DNA of 64,000 nt, taken from positions 992,001 through 1,056,000 of the forward strand of contig NZ_JAAFZH010000001.1 in the NCBI RefSeq assembly GCF_010435915.1, read 5' to 3'. This DNA is from Spirosoma terrae (GTDB lineage Bacteria > Bacteroidota > Bacteroidia > Cytophagales > Spirosomataceae). Every line of letters begins with the position of its first letter. Position 1 is the first letter of the stretch. The position numbers were made by a program, and so were the translations under genes. The notes under the pieces are model-generated. The model was not told the origin of the DNA. It saw nothing but the letters and a program-made list of their open reading frames with translations, and did no database searches. Of this stretch, positions 44,148 through 53,443 are shown one piece after another.

Positions 44148-45470
44148 ATGCAGCAGCGCTCTATTGTTTTTCTAGGTCTGGTACTTATTGCTTCTGGCTG
44201 TGCTTTTGGCACCTATCCAATGGGTGGAACGGGTGGGCAACAATATCCCGATGATTCATATCCTGGCTCTGGCGGCCAGCCCTCAGCTGGTCATGCCGAA
44301 CATCAGGTACCAACCGTAAATAGTATTCGGGTAACTCAGGACTATACTATTCTGGATCTGACGTATGTAGAACGGGGCGCTCCGAAATATGATCCACGAG
44401 ACCCGCAAAGGAGACAAATACCAACAGGAGAAATCGCTATTGATCCGGCTGGGCATCTGATAGCGGCCAATGGTGCGCGGATGTTTGCTTTTGTGAAGGC
44501 AGAAGGTATTCCCGTAAAACGAGAGCAGATCGATCGGAATACGGGTAAAAAAATTCTTCTTGGTACACCAACCTATTCTGGCCAACGATATAATTTTCGC
44601 CTGTACTTTGAACGCCTGGATAAAGGGTTGGAGCACTTTGATCTTTTTGAGTGTTCGAGCGATCAGTACTATTGCTGGAACATGTACGATCTCTACGTCG
44701 ATAACCCCGCCGATCCGATCGTTCACACGCCAACGCCGGTGCCGCCCAAACCTTCATCGCCGACCAAGCCCACTAAATTACCGGAGATGTCGGGCGAAAC
44801 GGGTGGCGAGATGGAAAGCCCTAAAACCAAGCCAGCACCAGCACCGACGTTGATAGCCGTATCAGGCGTAGTGAGCGATGTGAAAAATAAACGTCCCGTA
44901 ACGGCCACCATCAGCTACCAGTTTTCGGCCAGTAAGCAGGCTGTCGATTCCGTGCAAAGTTTTGCCTCAACCGGTGCCTATAAAATGAATCTGGTGAAAG
45001 GACAGGTCTATACGTACATTGCTTCAGCGCGCGGGTATCAGGCCGCAAACGGCGTTTTGGATTTGAGCAAGGCCGTGGGCGGACAAAAACTAACGCGCGA
45101 TATTGCGCTGACTCCATTGGCCGTGGGCGATAAGATAACCCTCAAAAATGTCTATTTCGATATGTCGAAAGCTGATTTGTTGTCGGCTTCCTATGCCGAA
45201 CTGAATAAGCTGGTAGCCATGATGCACGATAACCCGAATATGACCATTCGGCTCGAAGGGCACACCGACATTATTGGGGATCACGATAAGAATCTTCAGC
45301 TCTCCCGCGATCGGGTTATTGCCTGCCAGCGCTATCTGGTCCAGAAAGGCATCGATATCGATCGTATCCAGACGATCGGGTATGGCGATACACGCCCAAT
45401 TTTAACGAAAGGCACGGATGAAGAACGTAAAGTAAATCGCCGGGTTGAGTTTGTTATCCTGATAATCTGA
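44148..45470 (+). CDS. OmpA-family lipoprotein with a novel N-terminal domain
   Basis: About 440 residues from the ATG at 44148; the lipobox LVLIASGC gives lipidated Cys at 18. Residues about 50-190 are the unknown domain also found in the lipoprotein at 37396-37953 (LYFERLDKGLEHFDLFECSSD). A Pro/Thr-rich linker follows, then a CarboxypepD-like domain (about 235-325; VAVSGVVSDVKNKRPVTATI). The C-terminal OmpA domain has VYFDMSKADLL, EGHTDIIGDHDKNLQLSRDR and the NRRVEF Arg, so peptidoglycan binding is expected. It probably tethers the outer membrane to the wall and exposes the novel domain. Confidence 0.88.
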   Translation: MQQRSIVFLGLVLIASGCAFGTYPMGGTGGQQYPDDSYPGSGGQPSAGHAEHQVPTVNSIRVTQDYTILDLTYVERGAPKYDPRDPQRRQIPTGEIAIDPAGHLIAANGARMFAFVKAEGIPVKREQIDRNTGKKILLGTPTYSGQRYNFRLYFERLDKGLEHFDLFECSSDQYYCWNMYDLYVDNPADPIVHTPTPVPPKPSSPTKPTKLPEMSGETGGEMESPKTKPAPAPTLIAVSGVVSDVKNKRPVTATISYQFSASKQAVDSVQSFASTGAYKMNLVKGQVYTYIASARGYQAANGVLDLSKAVGGQKLTRDIALTPLAVGDKITLKNVYFDMSKADLLSASYAELNKLVAMMHDNPNMTIRLEGHTDIIGDHDKNLQLSRDRVIACQRYLVQKGIDIDRIQTIGYGDTRPILTKGTDEERKVNRRVEFVILII

Positions 45471-45489
45471 TCCCTGTTCTAAAACCACG

Positions 45490-45545
45490 ACCGAGCCTTC
45501 GGGTAGCAGATAAACAGTCCAGTATCTGCTGCCCGAAGGCTCGGT
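45490..45545. repeat. Inverted repeat after the OmpA gene
   Basis: Arms 45490-45512 and 45523-45545 (23 nt) match at 22 positions, the one mismatch being G-U compatible, with a 10-nt loop. It starts 20 nt after the OmpA stop. There is no long T-tract. It probably forms the 3' end of the OmpA message or is another member of the intergenic hairpin class. Confidence 0.8.
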
Positions 45546-45638
45546 TATTCTGTTCGTAGGCAAACGAACTGTTTTAAGACACGCTAGTGTTGGTACAGAA
45601 TAAAGATTACCAACGATACGTATTGGTCTATAGCTTTC

Positions 45639-45665
45639 TTGCCCCAGTCAATTTCCGTATCTTTG
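45639..45665 (+). promoter_or_regulatory. ileS promoter
   Basis: TTG (45639-45641), a 16-nt spacer and TATCTTTG (45658-45665) fit the TTG/TAnnTTTG consensus, with the spacer slightly short. The box is followed by CACTC. The leader to the ATG at 45719 is about 45 nt. Confidence 0.55.
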
Positions 45666-45718
45666 CACTCATTTTTTTAACCGCACGAATAGCATAGGAG
45701 CCACTCGTGCATTCGATT

Positions 45719-48700
45719 ATGTCAGGCGTGAAGTATCAGCAATATGAGTCCTTCGACTACGCGAAGATCGCGGCCGAAGTTTTAACGTATTGGAACCAGA
45801 ATCAGGTTTTCGAGCAGTCTGTTGCCATCCGCGAAGGAAGTCCAAACGCTCCGGCGCTTCGATTTACGTTTTTTGAAGGGCCGCCTTCAGCCAACGGAAC
45901 CCCCGGAATTCACCACGTAATGGCCCGGACGATTAAAGATATTTTCTGCCGGTATAAAACGCTGCAGGGCTTTCAGGTTGAGCGCAAAGGCGGTTGGGAT
46001 ACCCACGGTTTGCCCATCGAGCTTCAGGTTGAAAAAGAACTGGGTATCACTAAAGATCACATCGGTAAGCCGGAATCGGAAGGTGGTATCAGCGTTGAAG
46101 ACTATAACAAAAAGTGCCGCGAAACGGTCATGCGGTTTACGGATCAGTGGAACGACCTGACCCAGAAAATGGGCTATTGGGTCGATCTCGACAATCCGTA
46201 CGTTACGTATAAAAACGAGTACATCGAATCGGTGTGGTACCTGCTCAAACAGCTGTACGACAAAGATTTGCTGTATAAGGGATACACCATTCAACCCTAT
46301 TCACCAAAGGCAGGAACGGGGCTAAGCTCGCACGAGCTGAACATGCCCGGTACGTATAAGGACGTTCGCGACACAACCGTTGTGGCGCAGTTTAAAGTGA
46401 AGCCAACGGGCAAATCGGGCTTCCTGTTTTTCGATTCGTCGGATGCCGATGTGTATATTCTGGCCTGGACAACGACACCCTGGACACTGCCTGCCAATTC
46501 AGCACTTACCGTTGGGAAAGATATTGACTACGTACTGGTCAAGACGTTCAATCCATATACATTTCAGCTAATTCACGTAGTGCTGGCAAAGGCGTTGGTG
46601 AGCCGCTGGTTTAACGAGAAGGGTCATCAGGCCGACGTCAACAGCCCGGCTTTTGATGCCTATTTGCCCAACGATAAAGTTATTCCATGGGCTGTTGTTT
46701 CTGAAGTTAAAGGACAGCATCTCGAAGGAGTCGAATATGAGCAGTTACTTCCTTATGTTCAGCCCGATAAACCCGCGTTCCGCGTTATTCTGGGCGATTT
46801 CGTGACCACCGAAGACGGTACGGGCGTAGTGCATACATCGCCGACTTTCGGGGCCGATGACTTCCGGGTTGCGCAGGCGGCTGGCATTCCGCCTATCATG
46901 GTGAAGGACGAAACCGGTAAGGACGTGCCTATTGTCGATAAGCACGGCTTGTTTGTGGACGAAATCACGGATTTTGCCGGTCGTTACGTCAAAGAAGAAT
47001 ATTATTCTGACGAAGAACGGGCCGATCCCGATTTCAAGCCAACCGACGTCTTGATCGCCATCAAGCTAAAAGAAGAGAATAAGGCGTTTCGGGTGGAGAA
47101 ATACGAGCACCCCTATCCGCACTGCTGGCGGACCGATAAGCCAATTTTGTATTATCCGCTCGATAGCTGGTTTATCCGCACAACAGCGAAAAAAGACCGG
47201 CTGGTAGAACTGAACAAAACCATCAACTGGCAACCCGAAAGTACGGGTACGGGGCGTTTCGGAAACTGGCTCGAAAATCTGGTCGACTGGAACCTCAGCC
47301 GTAGCCGTTTCTGGGGAACACCGTTGCCTATCTGGCGTTCAGAAACCGGTGAAGAAGTGTGTATCGGTTCAGTCGATGAGCTGAAAAAGCGGGTTCAGTC
47401 GGCTCAATCGAGCGATGTACTGACCGATGAGCAACGTAGTAAAAACAACGCTTTCCTCGAAAAACTAGGTGGTGGCGACTACGATCTGCACCGCCCTTAT
47501 GTTGATGAAGTTTATTTCGTGTCGGCGTCGGGCCGGGTAATGCAGCGCGAATCAGACCTGATCGACGTTTGGTTCGATTCAGGAGCAATGCCGTACGCGC
47601 AGTGGCACTATCCGTTCGAGAATCAGGATGTATTCAACCGGTCATTTCCTGCCGATTTTATTTCGGAAGGCGTTGACCAGACGCGTGGCTGGTTCTTTAC
47701 ACTTCATGCCATTGCCGGGATGCTCTTCGACTCCGTTGCTTTCAAAAACGTAGTGTCGACAGGGCTCGTGCTCGATAAGAATGGCAATAAAATGTCGAAG
47801 CGGCTGGGTAACGCTGTCGATCCGTTTGCTACGTTAGCGCAATATGGACCGGATGCTACGCGCTGGTACATGATCACCAATGCGGAGCCCTGGGATAACC
47901 TCAAGTTCAATACCGAAGGCATTGGCGAAGTACAGCGGAAATTGTTCGGTACGTTATCGAACACCTATAATTTCTTTGCGCTCTACGCCAATCTGGATGC
48001 GTTTTCCTTTGCCGGACGTAGCATCCCGGTGGCCGAACGGCCTGAACTGGACCGCTGGATTTTGTCGAAACTCCAATCGCTGATACTGGAAGTTGAAGAG
48101 CAGTTTGATAGCTATAACCCAACGAAAGCGGGCCGTGCTGTTCAGGATTTCGTGAACGATCAGTTATCGAACTGGTACGTTCGTCTGTCGCGCCGGCGTT
48201 TCTGGTCTGGAGTTTCGTCCGATGGGAAGATGACTGCCGACAAACAGGCGGCCTACGAAACACTGCATGAGTGTTTGACAACGGTAGCGCAATTGATGTC
48301 GCCAATCGCACCATTCTACGCGGATTGGCTGTATCAGAATCTGACGGGAGCTAATACATCCGTGCATTTAACGAATTTCCCCAAAGCCGAACAGGCCTTG
48401 ATCGATACCGAGCTGGAAACGTCGATGGAATTGGCACAGGACGTATCGTCGTTAGTGCATTCGTTACGCAAGGGGCATAAGCTAAAAGTACGTCAGCCAT
48501 TGAGTCGCGTGCTGGTTCCCGTATTGAGCGCCGATACCCGTCGGCAGATTGAACACGTAGCACCGATCATTATGTCGGAGGTTAACGTAAAAGGAGTCGA
48601 GTTTGTCGACGATGCCAGCGGTATCCTGAAGAAAAAGGTGAAGCCCAATTTCAAAGCCTTAGGCCCGAAATTTGGTAAGCAGATAAAGGACGTAGCGGCT

Positions 48701-49153
48701 GCCATTACGGCAATGAGCGAAGACGATCTAAAACAGCTGGAAGCTTCTGGAAGCTGGCAACTGCCGGTTGGGGTTATTACGTTAGCTGATGTGGAAATTT
48801 TAACGGAAGACATTCCGGGCTGGCTGGTAGCCAGCGAAGGCGGTCTGACAGTAGCGCTCGACGTGAACGTAACCGACGAGCTTCGTTGGGAGGGGATCGC
48901 CCGCGACTTTGTGAACCGTATCCAGAATCTTCGTAAAGACCGGGACTTCTCGGTCACTGATAAAATTACCATTGTGCTGGAACGTAACGACGACGTACTG
49001 GCTACAGCTATCGAAGCCAATCGCGATTACATTCAACAGGAAGTACAGGCCGTATCGCTTGATTTGGTTGGCGACCTGAACGGCCGGGGGCCGTTAGCCA
49101 CCGAAATTGACATGGACGAATTTCAGCTTCGCCTGCAAGTAGATAAAGCGTAG
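45719..49153 (+). CDS. ileS: Isoleucyl-tRNA synthetase
   Basis: About 1144 residues from the ATG at 45719 (GTG at 45707 is possible). It charges tRNA-Ile. The class I HIGH motif is PGIHHVMAR (H65-H66), and KMSKR is at 691-695. The editing domain is present (TTPWTLPANSAL; FGADDFR). The anticodon-binding and C-terminal parts are complete, with DUF5915-like C-terminal stretches as in Bacteroidota ileS. The gene has its own promoter and a strong terminator. Confidence 0.97.
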   Translation: MSGVKYQQYESFDYAKIAAEVLTYWNQNQVFEQSVAIREGSPNAPALRFTFFEGPPSANGTPGIHHVMARTIKDIFCRYKTLQGFQVERKGGWDTHGLPIELQVEKELGITKDHIGKPESEGGISVEDYNKKCRETVMRFTDQWNDLTQKMGYWVDLDNPYVTYKNEYIESVWYLLKQLYDKDLLYKGYTIQPYSPKAGTGLSSHELNMPGTYKDVRDTTVVAQFKVKPTGKSGFLFFDSSDADVYILAWTTTPWTLPANSALTVGKDIDYVLVKTFNPYTFQLIHVVLAKALVSRWFNEKGHQADVNSPAFDAYLPNDKVIPWAVVSEVKGQHLEGVEYEQLLPYVQPDKPAFRVILGDFVTTEDGTGVVHTSPTFGADDFRVAQAAGIPPIMVKDETGKDVPIVDKHGLFVDEITDFAGRYVKEEYYSDEERADPDFKPTDVLIAIKLKEENKAFRVEKYEHPYPHCWRTDKPILYYPLDSWFIRTTAKKDRLVELNKTINWQPESTGTGRFGNWLENLVDWNLSRSRFWGTPLPIWRSETGEEVCIGSVDELKKRVQSAQSSDVLTDEQRSKNNAFLEKLGGGDYDLHRPYVDEVYFVSASGRVMQRESDLIDVWFDSGAMPYAQWHYPFENQDVFNRSFPADFISEGVDQTRGWFFTLHAIAGMLFDSVAFKNVVSTGLVLDKNGNKMSKRLGNAVDPFATLAQYGPDATRWYMITNAEPWDNLKFNTEGIGEVQRKLFGTLSNTYNFFALYANLDAFSFAGRSIPVAERPELDRWILSKLQSLILEVEEQFDSYNPTKAGRAVQDFVNDQLSNWYVRLSRRRFWSGVSSDGKMTADKQAAYETLHECLTTVAQLMSPIAPFYADWLYQNLTGANTSVHLTNFPKAEQALIDTELETSMELAQDVSSLVHSLRKGHKLKVRQPLSRVLVPVLSADTRRQIEHVAPIIMSEVNVKGVEFVDDASGILKKKVKPNFKALGPKFGKQIKDVAAAITAMSEDDLKQLEASGSWQLPVGVITLADVEILTEDIPGWLVASEGGLTVALDVNVTDELRWEGIARDFVNRIQNLRKDRDFSVTDKITIVLERNDDVLATAIEANRDYIQQEVQAVSLDLVGDLNGRGPLATEIDMDEFQLRLQVDKA

Positions 49154-49170
49154 TTTTAGTTGATTACCAG

Positions 49171-49206
49171 GCAAAAAGGCTTACTCGTATGAGTAAGCCT
49201 TTTTGC
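49171..49206 (+). terminator. ileS terminator
   Basis: A perfect 16-bp stem (GCAAAAAGGCTTACTC / GAGTAAGCCTTTTTGC) with loop GTAT. The T-tract is inside the stem and continues after it as TTTT. Confidence 0.92.
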
Positions 49207-49401
49207 TTTTAGAGGTTTGGTAACACATTTAAATAAATAGGCCCGATAATGTTAATTATTAATGCTACTTAAGGGGAATACTTGTAGATAATCGGCACGA
49301 AACTTGTACAAACAATTTGGTAAGCTACGCTCTTTGGTAAGGTTCTGGTCAGAATCTTTCGGGGCTAATCTATCGTAACACGTAAATACAAGCTGCCTTT
49401 G

Positions 49402-49803
49402 ATGGAACCTTTACAAAGCACACTACGATCTTTTGTGAATAGTTATCAGGCCGTTATGTGGCGGCTTCGTGAATGCCAGCTTAACGATGAGCAGTTAAGT
49501 GCCGTTATTGGTTTAAGTAGTGGGGCCATACGGAATCGACGTACTAAACCCGATCTGTGGAAATTATCGGAAATAGAGCGATTAGCTACCTATTTCACGG
49601 TCCCAACTACGGCTTGTCTGCAGATCAATCAACTACTGCACGATTTGCCTAATCGATGGGTCGAGATGCCCGAGGGGGAACGCAAACGCATTGAAAGACT
49701 GCTCTCGGTAAGACGATCTCAATTCAATACCTACAACCTCACCGACTGGCCGGTACGGCACTTGCTGAAAATGCATCAAGTTCTGAATATGGCTCAATCC
49801 TGA
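49402..49803 (+). CDS. Small HTH-containing hypothetical regulator
   Basis: About 133 residues from the ATG at 49402 (TTG at 49399 ignored). A helix-turn-helix is seen at about 29-48 (DEQLSAVIGLSSGAIRNRRT) and the helical stretch RLRECQLND precedes it, as in XRE-like folds. The second half (LLHDLPNRWVEMPEGERKRIERLL) is helical with no named domain. It stands alone between ileS and the convergent menA. A DNA- or RNA-binding role is likely but the target is not known. Confidence 0.6.
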   Translation: MEPLQSTLRSFVNSYQAVMWRLRECQLNDEQLSAVIGLSSGAIRNRRTKPDLWKLSEIERLATYFTVPTTACLQINQLLHDLPNRWVEMPEGERKRIERLLSVRRSQFNTYNLTDWPVRHLLKMHQVLNMAQS

Positions 49804-49824
49804 TGAACATCAATAAATAGCGCT

Positions 49825-50730
49825 CTACAAAACCTGTCCCAGGCCAAAAAGAATTACGAATAGCAGGGTTGACATGGCCAGCTGACCCAGCCGGGCGTTA
49901 AGTTCGGCGGGTTGTTTGTGCGTAGCAACAGCTCTACCGTTGATGAAGAAGAGAGGAAACGCTAATACGTAGAGGTAACCAGTGGCGGGAGCATCAGTCA
50001 GAAACGAATAGGCTATCGCACAGAACATACCCGTTAATAATAAGCCCCAATGGTATCGGATAGCCAGTTGTAAGCCCAAACGCGCCGGTATCGACCGTTT
50101 ACCGGTCATGGTATCGGTTTTAATATCGCGAATGTTGTTGACATTCAGCACGCCGGTAGCAAATAGTCCAACGCTCGTGGCTGGCAACAGTAAGATTGGA
50201 TTGAATGTCAGGGTGTGCAGAAAATAGGTGCCCAAAACTCCAACCCATCCGAAGAAAATCAGAACCGCAATATCCCCAAATCCAGCGTATCCGTAGGGGC
50301 GTTTTCCATTCGTATACCCGATCGCTGCGGCAATACTGAGCAATCCAAGTACCAGAAAAAACCAGAAAAGCTTTGGGCCTGCATTGAGGAACGCCACGAC
50401 CAACAGCCCGATGCCACTGACTAACGATAGAATCGACATCAGGATGATACCACGCATCATCGATTCTTTGGTGATGTCGCCCGTAGCAACGGCCCGGCGG
50501 GGCCCTACGCGGAGTTCGGTATCTTTTCCCGATACCGCATCGCCATAGTCATTGGCGAAGTTGGAAAGCACCTGTAGAAAAATGGTGGTTAATGCCGCCA
50601 GCAAAGCAATCTGCCAGCTAAAATGGTTGCCTGATAAGGAGGCCCCCGCAGCGAGGAAACTGCCCAGGATGATGCTGGCTAACGACAGCGGTAATGTGCG
50701 CGGGCGGGCCGCAGCAATCCAACTCTTCAT
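49825..50730 (-). CDS. menA: 1,4-dihydroxy-2-naphthoate polyprenyltransferase
   Basis: A 301-residue UbiA-family membrane enzyme that attaches the isoprenoid tail in menaquinone synthesis. The first Asp-rich motif is NDYGD at 60-64 and the second is NNIRDIKTD near residue 195. About eight membrane segments are visible. A UbiA protein is also one of the ebo set (EboC), but NFANDYGDAVSGKDT and GKRSIPARLG look like MenA. UbiE in the same window completes the last two steps of the pathway. Confidence 0.93.
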   Translation of the reverse strand: MKSWIAAARPRTLPLSLASIILGSFLAAGASLSGNHFSWQIALLAALTTIFLQVLSNFANDYGDAVSGKDTELRVGPRRAVATGDITKESMMRGIILMSILSLVSGIGLLVVAFLNAGPKLFWFFLVLGLLSIAAAIGYTNGKRPYGYAGFGDIAVLIFFGWVGVLGTYFLHTLTFNPILLLPATSVGLFATGVLNVNNIRDIKTDTMTGKRSIPARLGLQLAIRYHWGLLLTGMFCAIAYSFLTDAPATGYLYVLAFPLFFINGRAVATHKQPAELNARLGQLAMSTLLFVILFGLGQVL

Positions 50731-50741
50731 GTTGAATGATA

Positions 50742-50813
50742 GAATGGGTGAATAATAGAATGAGTGAATATTTACTTTAAATAGTATTCACTCATTCTAT
50801 TATTCACCCATTC
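50742..50813. repeat. 29-bp perfect inverted repeat between menA and gpx
   Basis: Arms 50742-50770 and 50785-50813 are identical inverted copies over 29 nt, with a 14-nt AT-only-like loop (TTTACTTTAAATAG). It lies between the menA start and the stop of the glutathione-peroxidase gene (50819), all on the minus strand. The unit GATAGAATG and TGAATAAT are shared with the repeat at 13581-13637. Confidence 0.85.
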
Positions 50814-50818
50814 ACTAA

Positions 50819-51436
50819 TTAAATACCTACTGCTTTTTTGAATTCTTCGTCTTCTGGCTTCACTTTAGACGCAAAGAAATGCGTTAGTTCGCCTTTTTCG
50901 TTGATCACGTATTTGCAGAAATTCCAGGTTGGCGCTTTGTCATTCCAGCCGTTCATGTCTTTCGTTGTCAACCATTTGTACAGAGGAGCCTGATCGTCGC
51001 CCAGCACCGATACTTTCTCGAACATCGGGAACGTAACGCCGTAGTTTTTCTTACAGAATTCGGCAATCTCTTCATTAGAGCCGGGTTCCTGGCTTTTGAA
51101 GTTGTTGGCTGGGAAACCTAAAACAACAATCTTGTCGCCGTGATCTTTGTAGAATTTTTCCCAATCGGCATACTGTGGCGTAAAACCACACTTAGACGCT
51201 ACGTTCAGAATCACCACTTTCTTGCCTTTGAAACCTTTCAGGGCTACAGGCTTTCCGTCCAGCGAGTTTACGGTAAAGTCATAGAGCGTTTTGGTCGGAG
51301 CCGGAGCGTTGGCTGGCATGACGGCCATTTCCCGTTTGTCGGCAAAAATACCTTTAACGAGGGTCGACAACGAGGTGAAACTGGTCGTCGCAAGAGCTAC
51401 GACAGCAAGAGTCAGTAGCAGAACTGTTTTTTTCAT
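50819..51436 (-). CDS. Exported glutathione-peroxidase-family thiol peroxidase
   Basis: A 205-residue protein with an N-terminal export segment (MKKTVLLLTLAVVALATTSF). The peroxidatic Cys is C83 (SKCGFTPQY). The family motifs FPANNFKSQEPGSNEEI and WNFCKYVI follow; the Trp/Asn and the Gln/Asn of the tetrad are present. It is the Cys type, probably reduced by thioredoxin-like proteins rather than glutathione. The mature protein is likely periplasmic. It sits 88 bp upstream of menA, beyond a long inverted repeat. Confidence 0.93.
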   Translation of the reverse strand: MKKTVLLLTLAVVALATTSFTSLSTLVKGIFADKREMAVMPANAPAPTKTLYDFTVNSLDGKPVALKGFKGKKVVILNVASKCGFTPQYADWEKFYKDHGDKIVVLGFPANNFKSQEPGSNEEIAEFCKKNYGVTFPMFEKVSVLGDDQAPLYKWLTTKDMNGWNDKAPTWNFCKYVINEKGELTHFFASKVKPEDEEFKKAVGI

Positions 51437-51496
51437 TGATTTGGGATTATTTATAGAGTTTGGAAGGAAATATACGCTGAGAATGAACGATTAGAT

Positions 51497-53281
51497 CTAC
51501 ATTTTTTCAGGTACGTCTATGCCCAATAAACCCATTGCCTTACGAATAGTTTCACCAACCGATTTGGCCAGTACAAGACGGGCATGCAGTTTAGCCGAAT
51601 CCGTTTCTTTCAGGATAGAAAGCTTGTCGTAAAACTGGTTAAATGTCTTCGACAGATCGTACGCGTATTGAGCAATATACGAGGGTGCATAGTCGTCGCC
51701 CGCTTCCTGTACGCGTTGCGGATACTGGCTCAACAGAAAGATCAGTTGCTGTTCGATCTCGTCCAACTGTTCTACCGAAACCTGGCCTTCTACCGAAACA
51801 CCGGTGTCGGCCGCTTTCCGTAAAACCGACTGAATACGAGCGTGAACGTACTGAATATAAGGTCCGGTGTTGCCGTGCAGGTCAACGGATTCGGCAGGGT
51901 TGAACTGCATCCGTTTTTGCGAGTCAACTTTCAGTAGATAATATTTCAGTGCACCGAGGCCAAGCATCCGGAAGAGGGCTGTTTTCTCGGTTTCGCTGAA
52001 CTCATCGAGTTTGCCTTTAGCCGCTTCGTCGGCCGCGCTGGCAGCGGCTTCGGTTGTTTCCTGAATCAGATCGTCGGCATCGACAACCGTTCCCTCGCGG
52101 GATTTCATTTTACCGGTTGGCAGGTCGACCATGCCGTACGACAGGTGATACAGACCGTCGGCATACGACCGGCCTAATCGACGCATGATGGCAAACAGAA
52201 CTTTAAAATGGTAATCCTGTTCGTTGCCGACCACCCAGATTTGGCGATTGGTATGAAAATCCTCGTATTTAAGGTCGGTCGTGCCCAGATCCTGGGTCAT
52301 GTACACCGACGTACCATCGGAACGTAGCACGAGCTTCTGATCGAGTCCTTCTTCCGTCAGATCGATCCAGACCGAACTGTCGTCTTTCCGGTAAAAAATG
52401 CCCTTCTGAAGGCCTTCTTCAACGATTTCTTTTCCGAGAATGTACGTATTCGATTCGTAATACGTCTTATCGAAGCTCACACCAATGGTACGATACGTAG
52501 CGTCGAAACCTTCATACACCCAGGCGTTGAGCTGGCTCCAGAGCGCTACGGTTTCAGGATCGCCCTGTTCCCACAGACGTAGCATTTGCTGCACTTCGAG
52601 CATCAGGGGCGCTTTTTTCTCGGCTTCTTCTTTTGGAGTTCCCTGACCAACCAGTTCTTCAATCTGTGCTTTGTAGGCTTTATCGAACAGAACGTAGTAC
52701 TTACCGATCAGGTGATCGCCTTTCATTCCCGCCGACTCGGGCGTTTCATTGTTCCCAAACATTTTGTAAGCCAGCATGGACTTACAGATATGAACGCCCC
52801 GGTCGTTTACGATGCAGGCTTTTACGACGTCGTATCCGTTGGCCTTCAGAATCCGGCTGACCGAATCGCCCAGGAAGTTGTTCCGTAAATGCCCGAGGTG
52901 AAGCGGTTTGTTCGTGTTTGGCGACGAAAATTCAACCATAACCGATTGATTCTTCGCGGCGAGATTTCCAAATGATGGGTTCGTCGCAATATCGTTCAGT
53001 ACATTGAGCCAGGCCGCATCGGCAATGCTGATGTTCAAAAAGCCCTGTACTACGTTGAAACCGCTAACAATCGTACTGTTTTCGGTAAGCCACGAACCAA
53101 TAGCCTGACCAATCTGGGCTGGGGCCTGACGAAGTGCTTTGGTTAATGAGAACGTAACGAAGGTGTAAAGTCCTTCAAATTCTTTTTTGGTGGGTTGTAA
53201 GACAACGTCGTCAACGGTGGTGTTGAAAAGTGCCTGGATAGCTTGCTGTATATCGGATTTTAATTGCTCTTGTATGTCCAT
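51497..53281 (-). CDS. argS: Arginyl-tRNA synthetase
   Basis: About 594 residues starting at the ATG at 53279-53281. A start at 53296 would leave almost no leader after the promoter at 53306-53337. The Arg-tRNA N-domain is followed by the HIGH-type motif SSPNTNKPLHLGHLRNN. The KMSKS counterpart is GKMKSREGTVV, a variant common in argS. The C-terminal anticodon domain (KYYLLKVDSQKRMQF; LVLAKSVGETIRKAMGLLGI) is complete. Confidence 0.96.
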   Translation of the reverse strand: MDIQEQLKSDIQQAIQALFNTTVDDVVLQPTKKEFEGLYTFVTFSLTKALRQAPAQIGQAIGSWLTENSTIVSGFNVVQGFLNISIADAAWLNVLNDIATNPSFGNLAAKNQSVMVEFSSPNTNKPLHLGHLRNNFLGDSVSRILKANGYDVVKACIVNDRGVHICKSMLAYKMFGNNETPESAGMKGDHLIGKYYVLFDKAYKAQIEELVGQGTPKEEAEKKAPLMLEVQQMLRLWEQGDPETVALWSQLNAWVYEGFDATYRTIGVSFDKTYYESNTYILGKEIVEEGLQKGIFYRKDDSSVWIDLTEEGLDQKLVLRSDGTSVYMTQDLGTTDLKYEDFHTNRQIWVVGNEQDYHFKVLFAIMRRLGRSYADGLYHLSYGMVDLPTGKMKSREGTVVDADDLIQETTEAAASAADEAAKGKLDEFSETEKTALFRMLGLGALKYYLLKVDSQKRMQFNPAESVDLHGNTGPYIQYVHARIQSVLRKAADTGVSVEGQVSVEQLDEIEQQLIFLLSQYPQRVQEAGDDYAPSYIAQYAYDLSKTFNQFYDKLSILKETDSAKLHARLVLAKSVGETIRKAMGLLGIDVPEKM

Positions 53282-53305
53282 TCGGTTGGATTCCATTACG
53301 AATCA

Positions 53306-53337
53306 CAAAGGTAACTCCCCAACCAGCCGAATTACAA
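53306..53337 (-). promoter_or_regulatory. argS promoter
   Basis: On the minus strand TTG (53335-53337), a 21-nt spacer and TACCTTTG (53306-53313). The start site would be about 18 nt before the ATG at 53281, which supports that start. Confidence 0.65.
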
Positions 53338-53443
53338 ATTACAACGTAATGTCCTTAACAATAGGGTTTGGCCAGCTCACACTATGACAGCCAAACCCCG
53401 ATAAGTAGGTACTGTCCCCGTATTAGGAAACTCAGTTGCTCGC

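Noticed and set aside
49825..50730. UbiA-family gene considered as the missing eboC
   Set aside because: The motifs NDYGD and DIKTD with SGKDTELRVGPRRAV-type context fit MenA, and it lies 12 kb from the ebo-like genes.
53364..53398. Hairpin GGGTTTGGC/GCCAAACCC between the penicillin-acylase gene and argS
   Set aside because: It has a 9-bp stem but no T-tract on either strand, so it is not listed as a terminator.
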